Shown here piece by piece: positions 34,864 through 44,808 of a DNA stretch of 64,000 bases (position 1 is its first letter; the number at the start of each line of letters is the position of its first letter). Position numbers and translations under genes: made by a program. The notes beneath the pieces are model-generated. The model was not told the origin of the DNA, ran no database searches, and was given only the letters and a program-made list of their open reading frames with translations. Source of the stretch: Myxococcales bacterium (lineage in GTDB: Bacteria; Myxococcota; Myxococcia; Myxococcales; Myxococcaceae); contig JACPVI010000023.1 in assembly GCA_016191815.1 (NCBI GenBank), positions 104,871-168,870 on the forward strand, read 5' to 3'.

Positions 34864-35231
34864 CGCTCACCCCTCCGTGCTTCGAGGTACGCCGCGAGGT
34901 CCGCCGGCGCCACCCGGATGGCGTTCGACACTCGCACGTGCGCCAGCTCTCCGCGCTCCACCAGCGCGTAGACGGTGGCCGTCGAGACACCCAGCCGCTC
35001 CGCCACCTGGCGCACCGTGAGCAGCCAGCCGGCACCGCCCTCGAGCGCTCGGAGGGCGCGCGCGGGCCGGACCAAACGCCGGACCACCGGCGGACCAAAC
35101 TGGGTCGCGAGCAGGCCACCCGGTGACACCAGGAGCGAAGCGCCGCTCGCCCCGCTCCCAGGAGCGTCGAACGCTTGCGAAGCCGAGCTACACGGAGCGA
35201 GCGCGTCCGACGGCTCCTCGCTCCCTCTCAC
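34860..35231 (-). CDS. Excisionase-like helix-turn-helix protein
   Basis: The C-terminal 55 residues are a MerR/excisionase-type DNA-binding domain: LTVRQVAERLGVSTATVYALVERGELAHVRVSNAIRV, then LAAYLEARR. The open frame reaches back into attR; the first start codon there is GTG at 35231 and another GTG lies at 35129, so the true start is uncertain. Its position beside the attachment site suits a recombination directionality factor. Confidence 0.65.
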   Translation of the reverse strand: MRGSEEPSDALAPCSSASQAFDAPGSGASGASLLVSPGGLLATQFGPPVVRRLVRPARALRALEGGAGWLLTVRQVAERLGVSTATVYALVERGELAHVRVSNAIRVAPADLAAYLEARRGER

Positions 35232-35265
35232 GGCACAAACTCGGGTTCGAATCCCGGCAGGGTCA
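35223..35265. repeat. Right attachment site (attR)
   Basis: Identical over 43 bp to the 3' part of tRNA-Glu at 30568-30610. It is a tRNA fragment without a 5' half, the typical trace of site-specific integration. Confidence 0.9.
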
Positions 35266-35267
35266 TC

Positions 35268-35302
35268 GAGAAGCCTCCGATTCGTCGAGGGCTTTTCGTT
35301 TT
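35268..35302 (+). terminator. Rho-independent terminator after attR
   Basis: GAGAAGCC at 35268-35275 pairs with GGCTTTTC at 35290-35297 (one G-U) and is followed by GTTTTCT. This could be the original terminator of tRNA-Glu, or that of a second integrated element. Confidence 0.65.
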
Positions 35303-35370
35303 CTGCCTGCTATGTGCCGTTCATGTGCCGTTACCGCTTCTGATGCGCAGGCGCTTGTCGAGTAGAGCGA

Positions 35371-35460
35371 CCGCGTCGCGCAAGAGGTCCGCCTCGTGCG
35401 CCACTGGCCGGCGCCGTCCTTCCACTTCACCAGCCATGTCCCGTCACGCTCGAAGAGGCT
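35371..35460 (-). pseudogene. Second integrase N-terminal remnant
   Basis: A 30-residue stretch (SLFERDGTWLVKWKDG, then AGQWRTRRTSCAT) matches the N-terminus of the integrase remnant at 30687-30930. The start codon has been deleted and the homology ends abruptly. Its presence just outside attR shows that a second, related element once lay in tandem. Confidence 0.7.
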
Positions 35461-35553
35461 CGCCGAAGAAAACGCCGGTCCTTGCGCCCCGGGCCGGCAC
35501 GGGTGGAACGCCGCGCCGCCGGAGAACGACGGACAGCGGCGTGGCGCGCGCAC

Positions 35554-35754
35554 CTACCGAGAGGTTTCCAGCACCGCGACCCGGCGTTCGAGGGCCTCGA
35601 ACCGCGCCTTGTTCTCCGCATGCATGCGGAGCACGTAACGCCCCATTGCCCCCATTCCGCGCTCGGCCTGGCGCAAGCTCTCCCGGACGCGGACAATCTC
35701 CTCGAACAGGAGCATAGTCGCGTCCCGACCGCTGTTGCTGTTCCTCTTGGGCAT
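35554..35754 (-). CDS. Small coiled-coil protein, paralog of 31034-31237
   Basis: 66 residues with the same MPKxN start and RRVAVLETSR end as its paralog, and a similar upstream region including a shared GAGGTAGACT that could be a -10. It belongs to the remnant of the second element. It is intact but may be a relic. Confidence 0.5.
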   Translation of the reverse strand: MPKRNSNSGRDATMLLFEEIVRVRESLRQAERGMGAMGRYVLRMHAENKARFEALERRVAVLETSR

Positions 35755-35903
35755 CTCGTTCTTTGTTCCGTTGGTCGCCGGTTCCAGCCTCCGACGGCCT
35801 CAAGTCTACCTCGTAGCGCCGCCCATCGGGAGCCGGTGGACTCTCGCACTCGGCCCCCCTCGCCCTCCGCCCAGGCCCGTCCGGTACAATCAAGGCACGG
35901 TTT

Positions 35904-36145
35904 GTGAAGCGCTTTCTGGTCACAGTCTGCTTCATCGCCACCGCCGCGGCAGCGGCCGCTTGGTGGATGCTTGGCGAGCCGGTCGAAGCTGACAAGGACA
36001 GTTCGCCCTCGCACCGCTGGAGCTCACCTCCTCGGAGCAATACCGGATTCACGTGATCGCTCCTAGCCTGCGCGAACACCCGTCGCCCGTCTTCGCAACG
36101 CTGGCCGGCCCACCGCTCGAGCTACTGCTCGAGCCAACCCCCTAG
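35904..36145 (+). pseudogene. Small membrane-anchored protein with a frameshift
   Basis: GTG at 35904 opens a frame with a basic start and one membrane helix (FLVTVCFIATAAAAAWWML). It runs out of frame near 35998, where the other frame continues with FALAPLELTSSEQYRIHV to a stop at 36145. A single-base change would restore a protein of about 79 residues. AAGG precedes the start. Not recognised. Confidence 0.35.
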
Positions 36146-36269
36146 CGGCGGACATGCTCCAGCCTGCCGCCTCGGAACCGCGACCGCGAGTTCCTACCCG
36201 CTCTCGCTCCGCGACCGAGACTCCGCGTGGTTATCGCTGGCACGCGCAATGCTCCCGCTGCCTCTTCCG

Positions 36270-36977
36270 ATGTCCAGGCCGTCAATCCTCATCGTCGGAC
36301 TGATCGCGGCCTGCGGCCCCGCACTCCCCGACCACACCGCGGTGGAAGGCACGGTTGCAGGCATCTCCTTCAGAGGCCCGTCGGCGTTGTACTCGGTCGA
36401 ACGCGAATGGTTCGGGCTCTGGGGATCGTTGGTGGGGGTGACAATCCTCATCTCCGACGATCAAGACGCCTGCAGGCACCTCGACCAAAGGGAAGACGGA
36501 GTAGCGCTGCGAGCAACAAACGATCGTGAGCGCCCCACCCTGCTCCTCACGATGAGCCCCTCGGGCAGCCAGACGCTCGGCAAGGGCCTCTCTGCCAAGC
36601 AGCAGCCCGGCGGCGGATCGCTCACCCGCATTTGCCCGAGCAATTCTTCCTCCGGCTGCACCGATGCGAGGCGCAACATCACCACACCCGAGATCGGCGA
36701 GGCGGAGATCTATCTCCTCGATGACCCCGAGCAGGAAAACTCGCGCCCCACCTCCATCGGCGCCTTCGAGCTGACCTTCGCCGGGAACGAGACGTTCAAG
36801 GGGCAATTCGTGGCCACACCATGCCGCGGCGTCCGATACGCAAACCGCGGCTGCGCACAGGCTCCGGGCGGCTTGGGCGTTGCACTGGGCGGCCTGGTCC
36901 TCGCCCGACTCCGGCGCGCGAAGCAGGCGACGAACGCCAGGCATTCTCAAGGGCTGCGGACGCAGTCACCCGTGTAG
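36270..36977 (+). CDS. Putative lipoprotein, unknown function
   Basis: 235 residues from the ATG at 36270. A short signal peptide ends in a lipobox at LIAACG. Several cysteines follow, and the C-terminus has a Cys, a Gly/Leu-rich hydrophobic stretch and RLRRAK, faintly like the myxobacterial C-terminal tail. Codon use is less GC-biased than in its neighbours, which suggests recent arrival or weak selection. No family recognised. Confidence 0.5.
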   Translation: MSRPSILIVGLIAACGPALPDHTAVEGTVAGISFRGPSALYSVEREWFGLWGSLVGVTILISDDQDACRHLDQREDGVALRATNDRERPTLLLTMSPSGSQTLGKGLSAKQQPGGGSLTRICPSNSSSGCTDARRNITTPEIGEAEIYLLDDPEQENSRPTSIGAFELTFAGNETFKGQFVATPCRGVRYANRGCAQAPGGLGVALGGLVLARLRRAKQATNARHSQGLRTQSPV

Positions 36978-37089
36978 GGAATCCGCGCGCCGCCGACGAC
37001 CATCTCGAAGTCGGTGACCTTCAGCGAGGCGAGGTCCCTCGCCCCGAGAAGCCCTGCCCACTTCGCCTTCGTCGACCGGTCACTCCGCG

Positions 37090-37380
37090 AAGCTGATCCG
37101 AGCGTGCGGCGGGAAATTCCTGGCGACGGGAGAGGCGCGCGTGGTCCGGTTCGGCGCCACCACCTACGGCGAGGGCCTCCTGGAGAGCGAGAGCAGCGAA
37201 CGGCGGCGCGGGCGGGTGTACGCGGTGGTGGAAGACGAACGCTTCGCCTCGGCGGCCGAGGCGATGCTCACCCAGCACCTCTACCAGTGCGACGAGATCA
37301 GCCTCGAGCAGTGGCGGCGGCGGCCGCTGCTCGACCGGATCGTCACCTGGTTCGCGTACCAGCTCCGCCACTGGCTTTGA
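37090..37380 (+). pseudogene. C-terminal fragment resembling phospholipase D / cardiolipin synthase
   Basis: The last 60 residues (RRRGRVYAVVEDERFASAAE, then CDEISLEQWRRRPLLDRI) look like the end of PLD-family enzymes, where a WRRRPL segment follows the second HKD motif. No HKD motif is in this stretch, and the upstream frame has no matching sequence. It is probably the stump of a gene disrupted by rearrangements after the islands. Confidence 0.4.
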
Positions 37381-37384
37381 GGTT

Positions 37385-37599
37385 CGGCGTCGCGGGAAGA
37401 CTCTCGTGATACGCTGCGCACTCTCGCGCTGGGGCCGTGGCGTGGAGCTCCGCTTCTGAGCCGTGCGTCGAGAACGACAGCGGCCCTCGACAACGTCTGG
37501 CCGGTAGCCGTGGGCATGTTCGAGCATCGCGCGGAGATCAACTTCGTTGAAGTCTCGGTCTTCCATTCGCCTCTCGACGTGCGGCGTGATCTCCAGCTC
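37385..37599 (-). pseudogene. DUF4258-like gene fragment
   Basis: The minus strand encodes LEITPHVERRMEDRDFNEVDLRAMLEHAHGYRPDVVEGR in pieces, a good match to the start of DUF4258 proteins. The following residues have drifted and there is no start codon in place. It is the second truncated DUF4258 in this window, after 1761-2183. Confidence 0.4.
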
Positions 37600-37606
37600 C
37601 GATGAC

Positions 37607-37927
37607 CACCAACCTGGATTCCGGATCCAGCGGCGCGCTCGAGACGTCCGAGTACCAGGTCGCTCCCGGAGGGAAATGAGGCCCCACCAAGCCGGCGCCC
37701 GCATCCGGAAGGCCGCCCGCGTCGACTCGGGAGATATCGCCGCTGTCGACTTCCGCTCCCCCATCCGCCGGGAAGCCTCCCGCGTCAGCCGGCGAGGAAC
37801 CGCCAGCGTCGACCCCAGGAGTGGGCGCCCCGCTTCCCTCTGCAGACCTGCGCCCTTCAATCAGCGCCGCGGGTCTGCACGTCGAGACACCCAGGAAAGC
37901 CATCGCCAGTAGCCATTGCGTCCGCAT
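37607..37927 (-). pseudogene. Truncated secreted lipoprotein
   Basis: From the ATG at 37927 there is a signal peptide with lipobox (FLGVSTC), an Asp/Gly/Ala-rich linker like those on many myxobacterial secreted proteins, then FPPGATWYSDVSSAPLDPES, which resembles the beginning of a larger secreted-protein family. The similarity stops there and the frame runs into the DUF4258 fragment, so the gene is cut short. Confidence 0.45.
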
Positions 37928-38081
37928 GCAGGTCACCGAGTGCAGTCGCCGTGCCTCCCTTCGCCGACGCAGCTTCCTGCCGAGGTTTCGCCATAGCGCC
38001 GCGCAAGGAGGAGAAGCCCAGCCCCTGGCGCTCTGTGGCGCGCCCGTTACAGGTGGGGGGCCGACCCGTCACCAGGTGACG

Positions 38082-38125
38082 CTCACCCTCACCCTTTCCC
38101 TTTCCCGCTCGCGGGAGAGGGGTTT
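38082..38125. repeat. Palindromic element after glnS (second copy of the CCCTCACCC type)
   Basis: It has the same arms as 2204-2232 and a perfect TCCCGC/GCGGGA hairpin at 38103-38116. It starts immediately after the glnS stop and may serve as its terminator. The 150 bp between it and the lipoprotein stump hold nothing I can name. Confidence 0.5.
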
Positions 38126-40426
<2,301 letters not shown>

Positions 40427-40541
40427 GGCTGCCCTCGGGGCGCCCGTCCGGCGGGCGATCCGGAGGAAGTAACACCGAAACCGCCGCGATTCCAACGCGG
40501 GGAAGCATGGCTGCCCTGCCGGCTGTTCGACCTGTCCGAGC

Positions 40542-40826
40542 ATGTCGTCACGGATCCACGTCATCATCTGCGGTGGGGCACTGAGGCAGCTTCTGCCGTT
40601 CCCCCAGCGGGACGAGCTTCTCTCCAGGCCGGTCCTCAGCTCCTATTCGTCCTCGCTCCGGCGCGCGCTCAGCGAGCAGTACGGGACCAGCACAGTCGAG
40701 GTCCACGTGAGGCCGGACCTGTTCGGGAGGATGCGCCTCTCCTTTTCCGGAGAGGTGGACGAGCCGAGGGAGCGCGAGCGAATCTGGTCCATCGCCGAGC
40801 GCGTGTTCCGGCAGATCTTCGTCTGA
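40542..40826 (+). CDS. Small protein of unknown function
   Basis: 94 residues, divergent from glnS with 115 bp between the starts. It has no signal peptide. The C-terminal half is charged and helical (PRERERIWSIAERVFRQIFV). No family recognised. Coding status is plausible but not proven. Confidence 0.4.
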   Translation: MSSRIHVIICGGALRQLLPFPQRDELLSRPVLSSYSSSLRRALSEQYGTSTVEVHVRPDLFGRMRLSFSGEVDEPRERERIWSIAERVFRQIFV

Positions 40827-40848
40827 GCAGACTCGGATTGGCCGAGAG

Positions 40849-40976
40849 CCAAAACGTTGTCGGCGACGTGAACGTGGTCGGCGGCCACGTCGCCGTCGCT
40901 GTCAACGCCCACGTCAACGCCCACGTCAACGTTCACGTCGTCGAAATGACCCTCGATCTAGGCGAGATTGTTTAGC
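40849..40976. repeat. VNVV/AHVN-type intergenic repeat element, copy 2
   Basis: It shares with copy 1 (10747-10926) the CCAAAACGTT start, the GACGTGAACGTGGTCGG block, tandem GCCCACGTCAAC units and the GAAATGACC...GGCGAG end, in the same order and orientation. A perfect 12-bp inverted repeat (40864-40875 and 40929-40940) would form a long hairpin. It ends at the stop codon of the minus-strand epimerase gene, as copy 1 ends at a glycosyltransferase stop. Confidence 0.75.
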
Positions 40977-41945
40977 TCAGCGGCCGAGCACCGCCGCCTG
41001 GTACCAGTCCCACAGGGCCTCCACCCCTTGCCTCACCGAGGTCTTCGGGGCGTAGCCCAGCAGCCGGCGGGCCTTCTCGATGCCGGCGAAGGTGTAGGCA
41101 GCGTCCGCGTCGTTCATCGGCCGGTCGCGGAGCTGGGCCTTCCTGCCGGTCAGCTCCTCCACGCAGCGGACGAAGTCGTTGAGCAGCACCGGCTCCCCGC
41201 GGCCGAGGTTGATGATCTCGTACCCGAGCGGCCGGTCCACCGCCGCCACCACTCCGGCGACGATGTCCTCGATGAAGGTCCAGTCCCGGTGCATCTGTCC
41301 GCCGTTGTAGAGGGGGATCTCCCTCCCGGAGCAGACCGAGTCGAGCAGCTTGAAGGCCATCATGTCCGGCCGGTTCCGCGGACCATAGACGGTGAAGAAG
41401 CGAAGGCCGGTGAAGCTGAGCCCGTAAAGGTGATGGTACGAGTGGCCCAAAAGCTCCCCCGCACGCTTGCTCGCCGGGTAGGGCGCGAGCGGACGGTCCG
41501 CGGCCTCGGTCTCGGTGAAGGGCAGCTTCGAGTCGTTCCCGTACACCGACGAGGTGGTGGCGAACACGAAGTTCCCGGCGCGCTGCTCGCGCGCCGCCTC
41601 CAGCAAGGACAGCGTGCCGCCCACGTTGACCTCGAAATAGAAGTGCGGCCGCTCCATCGACGCCCGCACTCCCGCCATCGCGGCGAGGTGCACGACCGCG
41701 TCGAAGCGGCGCTCCGCGAACAGCCGCGCCACAAGCGACCGGTCGCGGACGTCGCCCTCCACCAACTCGAAGCGGACCCCGCCCGCCGCCTCCACCTCCG
41801 CCAGGTTGGCTCGCTTTCGCGAGGGCTCGTAGTAGTCGTCGAAGTTGTCGAGCCCGATCACCTCGTCCCCGCGGAGCGCGAGCGCCTGGGAGGTATGGCT
41901 CCCGATGAACCCGGCCGCTCCGGTGACGAGGACTCGCTTGCCCAT
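40977..41945 (-). CDS. NAD-dependent nucleotide-sugar epimerase (UDP-glucuronate 4-epimerase-like)
   Basis: 322 residues of an extended short-chain dehydrogenase: nucleotide motif GAAGFIGSH near residue 9, catalytic TSSVYG and YPASK, and the family signature MHRDWTFIEDIV. The DNFDDYYEPSRKRANL stretch is typical of UDP-glucuronate 4-epimerases, which make UDP-galacturonate for surface polymers. Cytoplasmic. It is the last gene on the minus strand after the motor-like cluster, 52 bp past the MotB-like gene, but its function fits the polysaccharide genes better. Confidence 0.88.
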   Translation of the reverse strand: MGKRVLVTGAAGFIGSHTSQALALRGDEVIGLDNFDDYYEPSRKRANLAEVEAAGGVRFELVEGDVRDRSLVARLFAERRFDAVVHLAAMAGVRASMERPHFYFEVNVGGTLSLLEAAREQRAGNFVFATTSSVYGNDSKLPFTETEAADRPLAPYPASKRAGELLGHSYHHLYGLSFTGLRFFTVYGPRNRPDMMAFKLLDSVCSGREIPLYNGGQMHRDWTFIEDIVAGVVAAVDRPLGYEIINLGRGEPVLLNDFVRCVEELTGRKAQLRDRPMNDADAAYTFAGIEKARRLLGYAPKTSVRQGVEALWDWYQAAVLGR

Positions 41946-41997
41946 GCCAGGCGAGGCTACGGGCGGCGGTGGGGCGAGTCAAAGCCCTCGCGCCCGC

Positions 41998-42654
41998 CTA
42001 CTTCCGCTCCGAGCGCAGGAGCTTGATCTCGATCCGACGGTTCGCCCGCCGGCCATCCTCGGTGAGGTTAGGGCGCCGCGGCCTGGACTCTCCGAAGCCG
42101 AAGATCTGAAGGCGCCGCGGATCCACCCCGCGCTCGATGAGCAGCCGCACCACGCTCTGGGCCCTCGCGGCGGAGAGGTGCCAGTTGGTGGGGTGAGGCC
42201 CGCCGCGGATGGGGACGTTGTCGGTGTGCCCCTCCACCCGGATGGTGTTGGGCATCGCCGCCAACATGCCCGCCACCTTCTCCAGCGCGGCCCCGGCTTC
42301 CGCCGAGAGGGACGCCTCCGCGGACCCGAAGGTGATCCCCGAGGGGAGCACCACCGTCACCTCGTCCTCGCTGCTCTCCACGAAGGCCTCCTCCTGCCCG
42401 GCGCCGCCGAACTGCGAGGCGATCTTCCGGGCTGCCGCCTCCAGATCTTCCGAGGCCCTGGGGTCGGCGCTCTCGCCCCCGGTCACCACGTTGAGGGCCT
42501 TGAGCAGCTCTCCGCCCTCGCTCTCGGTGAGCAGGGTGAACGAGAACATGAGGAGGAAGAACGCCAGGAGCAGCGTCGCCATGTCCGAATAGGTGATGAG
42601 CCAGAAAGTGGTGACTTGCTCGTCGTCGTCCTCGGGGGCCCGGCGGAGGATCAC
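41998..42654 (-). CDS. motB: MotB-like stator protein 2 (OmpA/peptidoglycan-binding)
   Basis: 218 residues starting at the GTG that overlaps the previous stop. The single membrane helix starts WLITYSDMATLLLAFFLLMF; Asp24 lies where MotB carries its proton-channel aspartate. The C-terminal OmpA domain has VEGHTDNVPI and NRRIEIKLL for peptidoglycan binding. It differs clearly from the neighbouring MotB-like protein, so MotA here has two distinct partners. A plug-like helix after the membrane segment cannot be judged by eye. Confidence 0.85.
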   Translation of the reverse strand: MILRRAPEDDDEQVTTFWLITYSDMATLLLAFFLLMFSFTLLTESEGGELLKALNVVTGGESADPRASEDLEAAARKIASQFGGAGQEEAFVESSEDEVTVVLPSGITFGSAEASLSAEAGAALEKVAGMLAAMPNTIRVEGHTDNVPIRGGPHPTNWHLSAARAQSVVRLLIERGVDPRRLQIFGFGESRPRRPNLTEDGRRANRRIEIKLLRSERK

Positions 42655-43271
42655 CGGTCCTCCTCCCCGAGCACGACCAGCTCGACCCGGCGGTTGAGCC
42701 CCCGGTGCTCGGCGCTGTCGTTGGCGATGATCGGATGGAACTCGCCGTAGCCCGCCACCGAGAGCCGCTCCTTCGCAAGGCCCCGGTCCTCGAGGTGGCG
42801 GGCCACCGAGATCGCCCTCGAGGTGGACAGCTCCCAGTTGGAGGGAAACTGGGCGCTGCGGATCGGCACGTCGTCGGTGTGCCCCTCGACCCGCAGCGAG
42901 TTGGGGGTCGCGCCCAAAACGCGCACCACGCCGTCCAGCACGCGCTCCGCGTCGGGGGTGAGCGACGCCTGCCCTTCGCGGAAGAGGAGCACGCTCTTCA
43001 TCCGGATGATCAGCCGGTCCGCGCCGCGGTCGACCGTCATCGCGCCTTCCAGCTTCGCTTGCTCCACGAAGCGGTCCAGCTCTCGCTCGGTCCGGTCCAG
43101 CGGATCGGCCCCGGGCTCGGCGGGCTTCGACTCCTTGAGCCCCACCACCGTCACCATCAGGATGGCGAACAGCAACAGCTGCGTCATCAGATCCGCATAG
43201 CTGTACAGCCAGGTGGCGTCGGCGAGCGGGTTGTCCCCCTCTCCGTCTCGCGAGGCATGAGGCCCTCTCAC
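42651..43271 (-). CDS. motB: MotB-like stator protein 1 (OmpA/peptidoglycan-binding)
   Basis: 206 residues, starting with GTG in a GTGA overlap with motA. The membrane helix begins WLYSYADLMTQLLLFAILMV with Asp27 in the channel position. The OmpA domain carries VEGHTDDVPI and NRRVELVVL. Together with the next gene it suggests either a mixed MotB dimer or two alternative stators sharing one MotA. Confidence 0.86.
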   Translation of the reverse strand: MRGPHASRDGEGDNPLADATWLYSYADLMTQLLLFAILMVTVVGLKESKPAEPGADPLDRTERELDRFVEQAKLEGAMTVDRGADRLIIRMKSVLLFREGQASLTPDAERVLDGVVRVLGATPNSLRVEGHTDDVPIRSAQFPSNWELSTSRAISVARHLEDRGLAKERLSVAGYGEFHPIIANDSAEHRGLNRRVELVVLGEEDR

Positions 43272-44023
43272 GGCGCCGCCGGCTTCTGCGCGAACACCTC
43301 GAGGGTCTCGCGGACGTTCTCCGGGTTCTCCCCCGAGCGGATCGCCAACAGCCCGGCAAGCATCTGGTCGCGGACCAGCCGCTCGTCGAGGTCCAGCGTC
43401 TTCACCTTGCCCGCCAGCGGGAGGAACAACAGCCCGGCGAGGAGGACGCCGTAGAAGGTGGCCATCAGCGCCACCGACATGCCCTGGCCGATGGCGCGCG
43501 GATCCGCCAGCCCCTTGAGCATCTGGATGAGGCCGATCAGGGTGCCCACCAGCCCGAACATCGGCGAGTAGGTGCCCATCAGCCGGAACATCCGCTCGGC
43601 GGCGCGGCGCTTCTCGGTGAGGATCTCCGACTCCAGCCGGAGCAGCTGCTCGATCCGCGCCGGCTCGACGCCGTCGGTCACCAGCCGAAGCCCCTTGAGG
43701 AAGAAAGGGTCCTTGAGCTCGGACTCCTCGGGATTGATCGAGGCGTGCCCTTGGGCCTTCGCCTGCCTCGCCAGCTTGAGCATCACCTCGGCCACCTTCG
43801 CCGAGGAGACTCCCTCCGCGATGAAGATCGCCTTCACCGCCGAGAGCGCGTGCACGATGGTGGACCGCGAGGAGGACAAGGTGGTCGCCGCGAAGGTGCC
43901 GCCCAGGCAGACCAGCACCGCCACCGGGTTGGCGAAGATGGTCCAGTCGCCGCCCTTGGCGAGCACCGCGAGGTAGACGGCCGCCGCCCCGGCGATGAGC
44001 CCCACGTAGGTGGTCGTGCGCAC
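43268..44023 (-). CDS. motA: MotA-type proton/sodium channel subunit
   Basis: 251 residues from the GTG at 44023, preceded by GGAGG at good spacing. It has the four-helix MotA layout: helices near residues 5-22 and 30-50, a cytoplasmic loop with the conserved charged region (LARQAKAQGH, then PEESELKDPF), and helices near 150-170 and 185-205 carrying the conserved prolines 154 (YSPMFG) and 202 (FLPLAG). The loop resembles true flagellar MotA/PomA rather than short ExbB/TolQ proteins. In MotA that loop touches FliG, and a FliG-like protein is encoded two genes upstream. Confidence 0.9.
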   Translation of the reverse strand: MRTTTYVGLIAGAAAVYLAVLAKGGDWTIFANPVAVLVCLGGTFAATTLSSSRSTIVHALSAVKAIFIAEGVSSAKVAEVMLKLARQAKAQGHASINPEESELKDPFFLKGLRLVTDGVEPARIEQLLRLESEILTEKRRAAERMFRLMGTYSPMFGLVGTLIGLIQMLKGLADPRAIGQGMSVALMATFYGVLLAGLLFLPLAGKVKTLDLDERLVRDQMLAGLLAIRSGENPENVRETLEVFAQKPAAP

Positions 44024-44031
44024 GCTGCCTC

Positions 44032-44808
44032 CTACTTCAACTCCACGCCTTCCTGCTCCAGCGCCTTGCGGACGGCCTCGTTGGTCGGGTCCAGCGCCAG
44101 CGCCTTCTTCCACTCCTCGATCGCGGCATCGGCGTTCTGCACCAGGAAGTAGAACGAGCCGAGGTAGACGTGCGCGATGACGATGTCGGGCGCGTCCTCG
44201 CTGGCGGACTTCATGCGCATCAGCGCCGCCGCCTCGTCTCCGTCCAGATAGGCGGTCAGCCCCCCGGCGATGTTCCGGTAGGCGCGGACGCGCGCCTCCA
44301 CCACCCGCATCGCCTGCGGCGAAGCCAGGTACGCCTCCAGCTTGGCGATGAGCTGGGGATCCACCGCGGGGATCTGCTCGCCCTCCTCCTTGGCCGACTC
44401 GAGCGCTTTCCTCACCAGGGTCACCCGCTTCTTCTCCGACTTCACCGCCTCGGTGAGCGACGCCCGCAGCTCCTCCAGCGGCTTGCCGGTGACCTCCTTG
44501 AGGGCCCTCCGGAACTTCGCCACCTGCTTCTCGTTGGCGCCGTCGGCGAGCTTCAAGACCTCGTGAAGCTCGGTGATCCGCGAGCTGGCCTTTTCCAGCG
44601 CTTCGTTGCGCTGCTTGAGGAAGTAGCCCGCGGCGGCGAGCTGGGTCTCGCCGGCGCCCGTGTACTCCGGGATCTCCGAGCCATCGCGCGGGCTGGCCCC
44701 GGCGTCCTTGAGCGGAGGAAAGAGGACCCTCGCGAGGCCGACCTCGGGGGTCGCCGCCAACAGGCATGAGAGGACGATCGCCACTGCGGACATCGGTCGG
44801 AGCCTCAA
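44032..44808 (-). CDS. Secreted TPR protein of the motor-like cluster
   Basis: 258 residues if started at TTG 44808 (TTGA overlap with the preceding stop, GGAAGG upstream); the ATG at 44793 is an alternative. The N-terminus is a signal peptide (VAIVLSCLLAATPEVGLA). A long charged helical middle is followed by C-terminal TPR-like helices (VIAHVYLGSFYFLVQNADAAIEEWKKALALDP). It should be periplasmic or membrane-attached and could scaffold the ring or the stators. Only 8 bp separate it from motA. Confidence 0.7.
   Translation of the reverse strand: MRLRPMSAVAIVLSCLLAATPEVGLARVLFPPLKDAGASPRDGSEIPEYTGAGETQLAAAGYFLKQRNEALEKASSRITELHEVLKLADGANEKQVAKFRRALKEVTGKPLEELRASLTEAVKSEKKRVTLVRKALESAKEEGEQIPAVDPQLIAKLEAYLASPQAMRVVEARVRAYRNIAGGLTAYLDGDEAAALMRMKSASEDAPDIVIAHVYLGSFYFLVQNADAAIEEWKKALALDPTNEAVRKALEQEGVELK

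Larger units (their letters stand above)
30568..35265. mobile_element. Degenerate integrative element inserted in tRNA-Glu
   Basis: The segment is bounded by a perfect 43-bp direct repeat made of the 3' part of tRNA-Glu (30568-30610 and 35223-35265). All of its genes lie on the minus strand: an excisionase-like protein, small DNA-binding proteins, a toxin-antitoxin pair, a DUF5681-like protein, an XRE repressor, a primase-helicase remnant and an integrase remnant. This is the order of a small phage satellite or integrative island of about 4.7 kb. Integrase and helicase are both broken, so it is unlikely to move on its own. Confidence 0.85.

Noticed and set aside
35309..35330. Repeated ATGTGCCGTT as integrase arm-binding sites
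   Set aside because: Only two adjacent copies were seen and no matching sites lie at the other end of the element.
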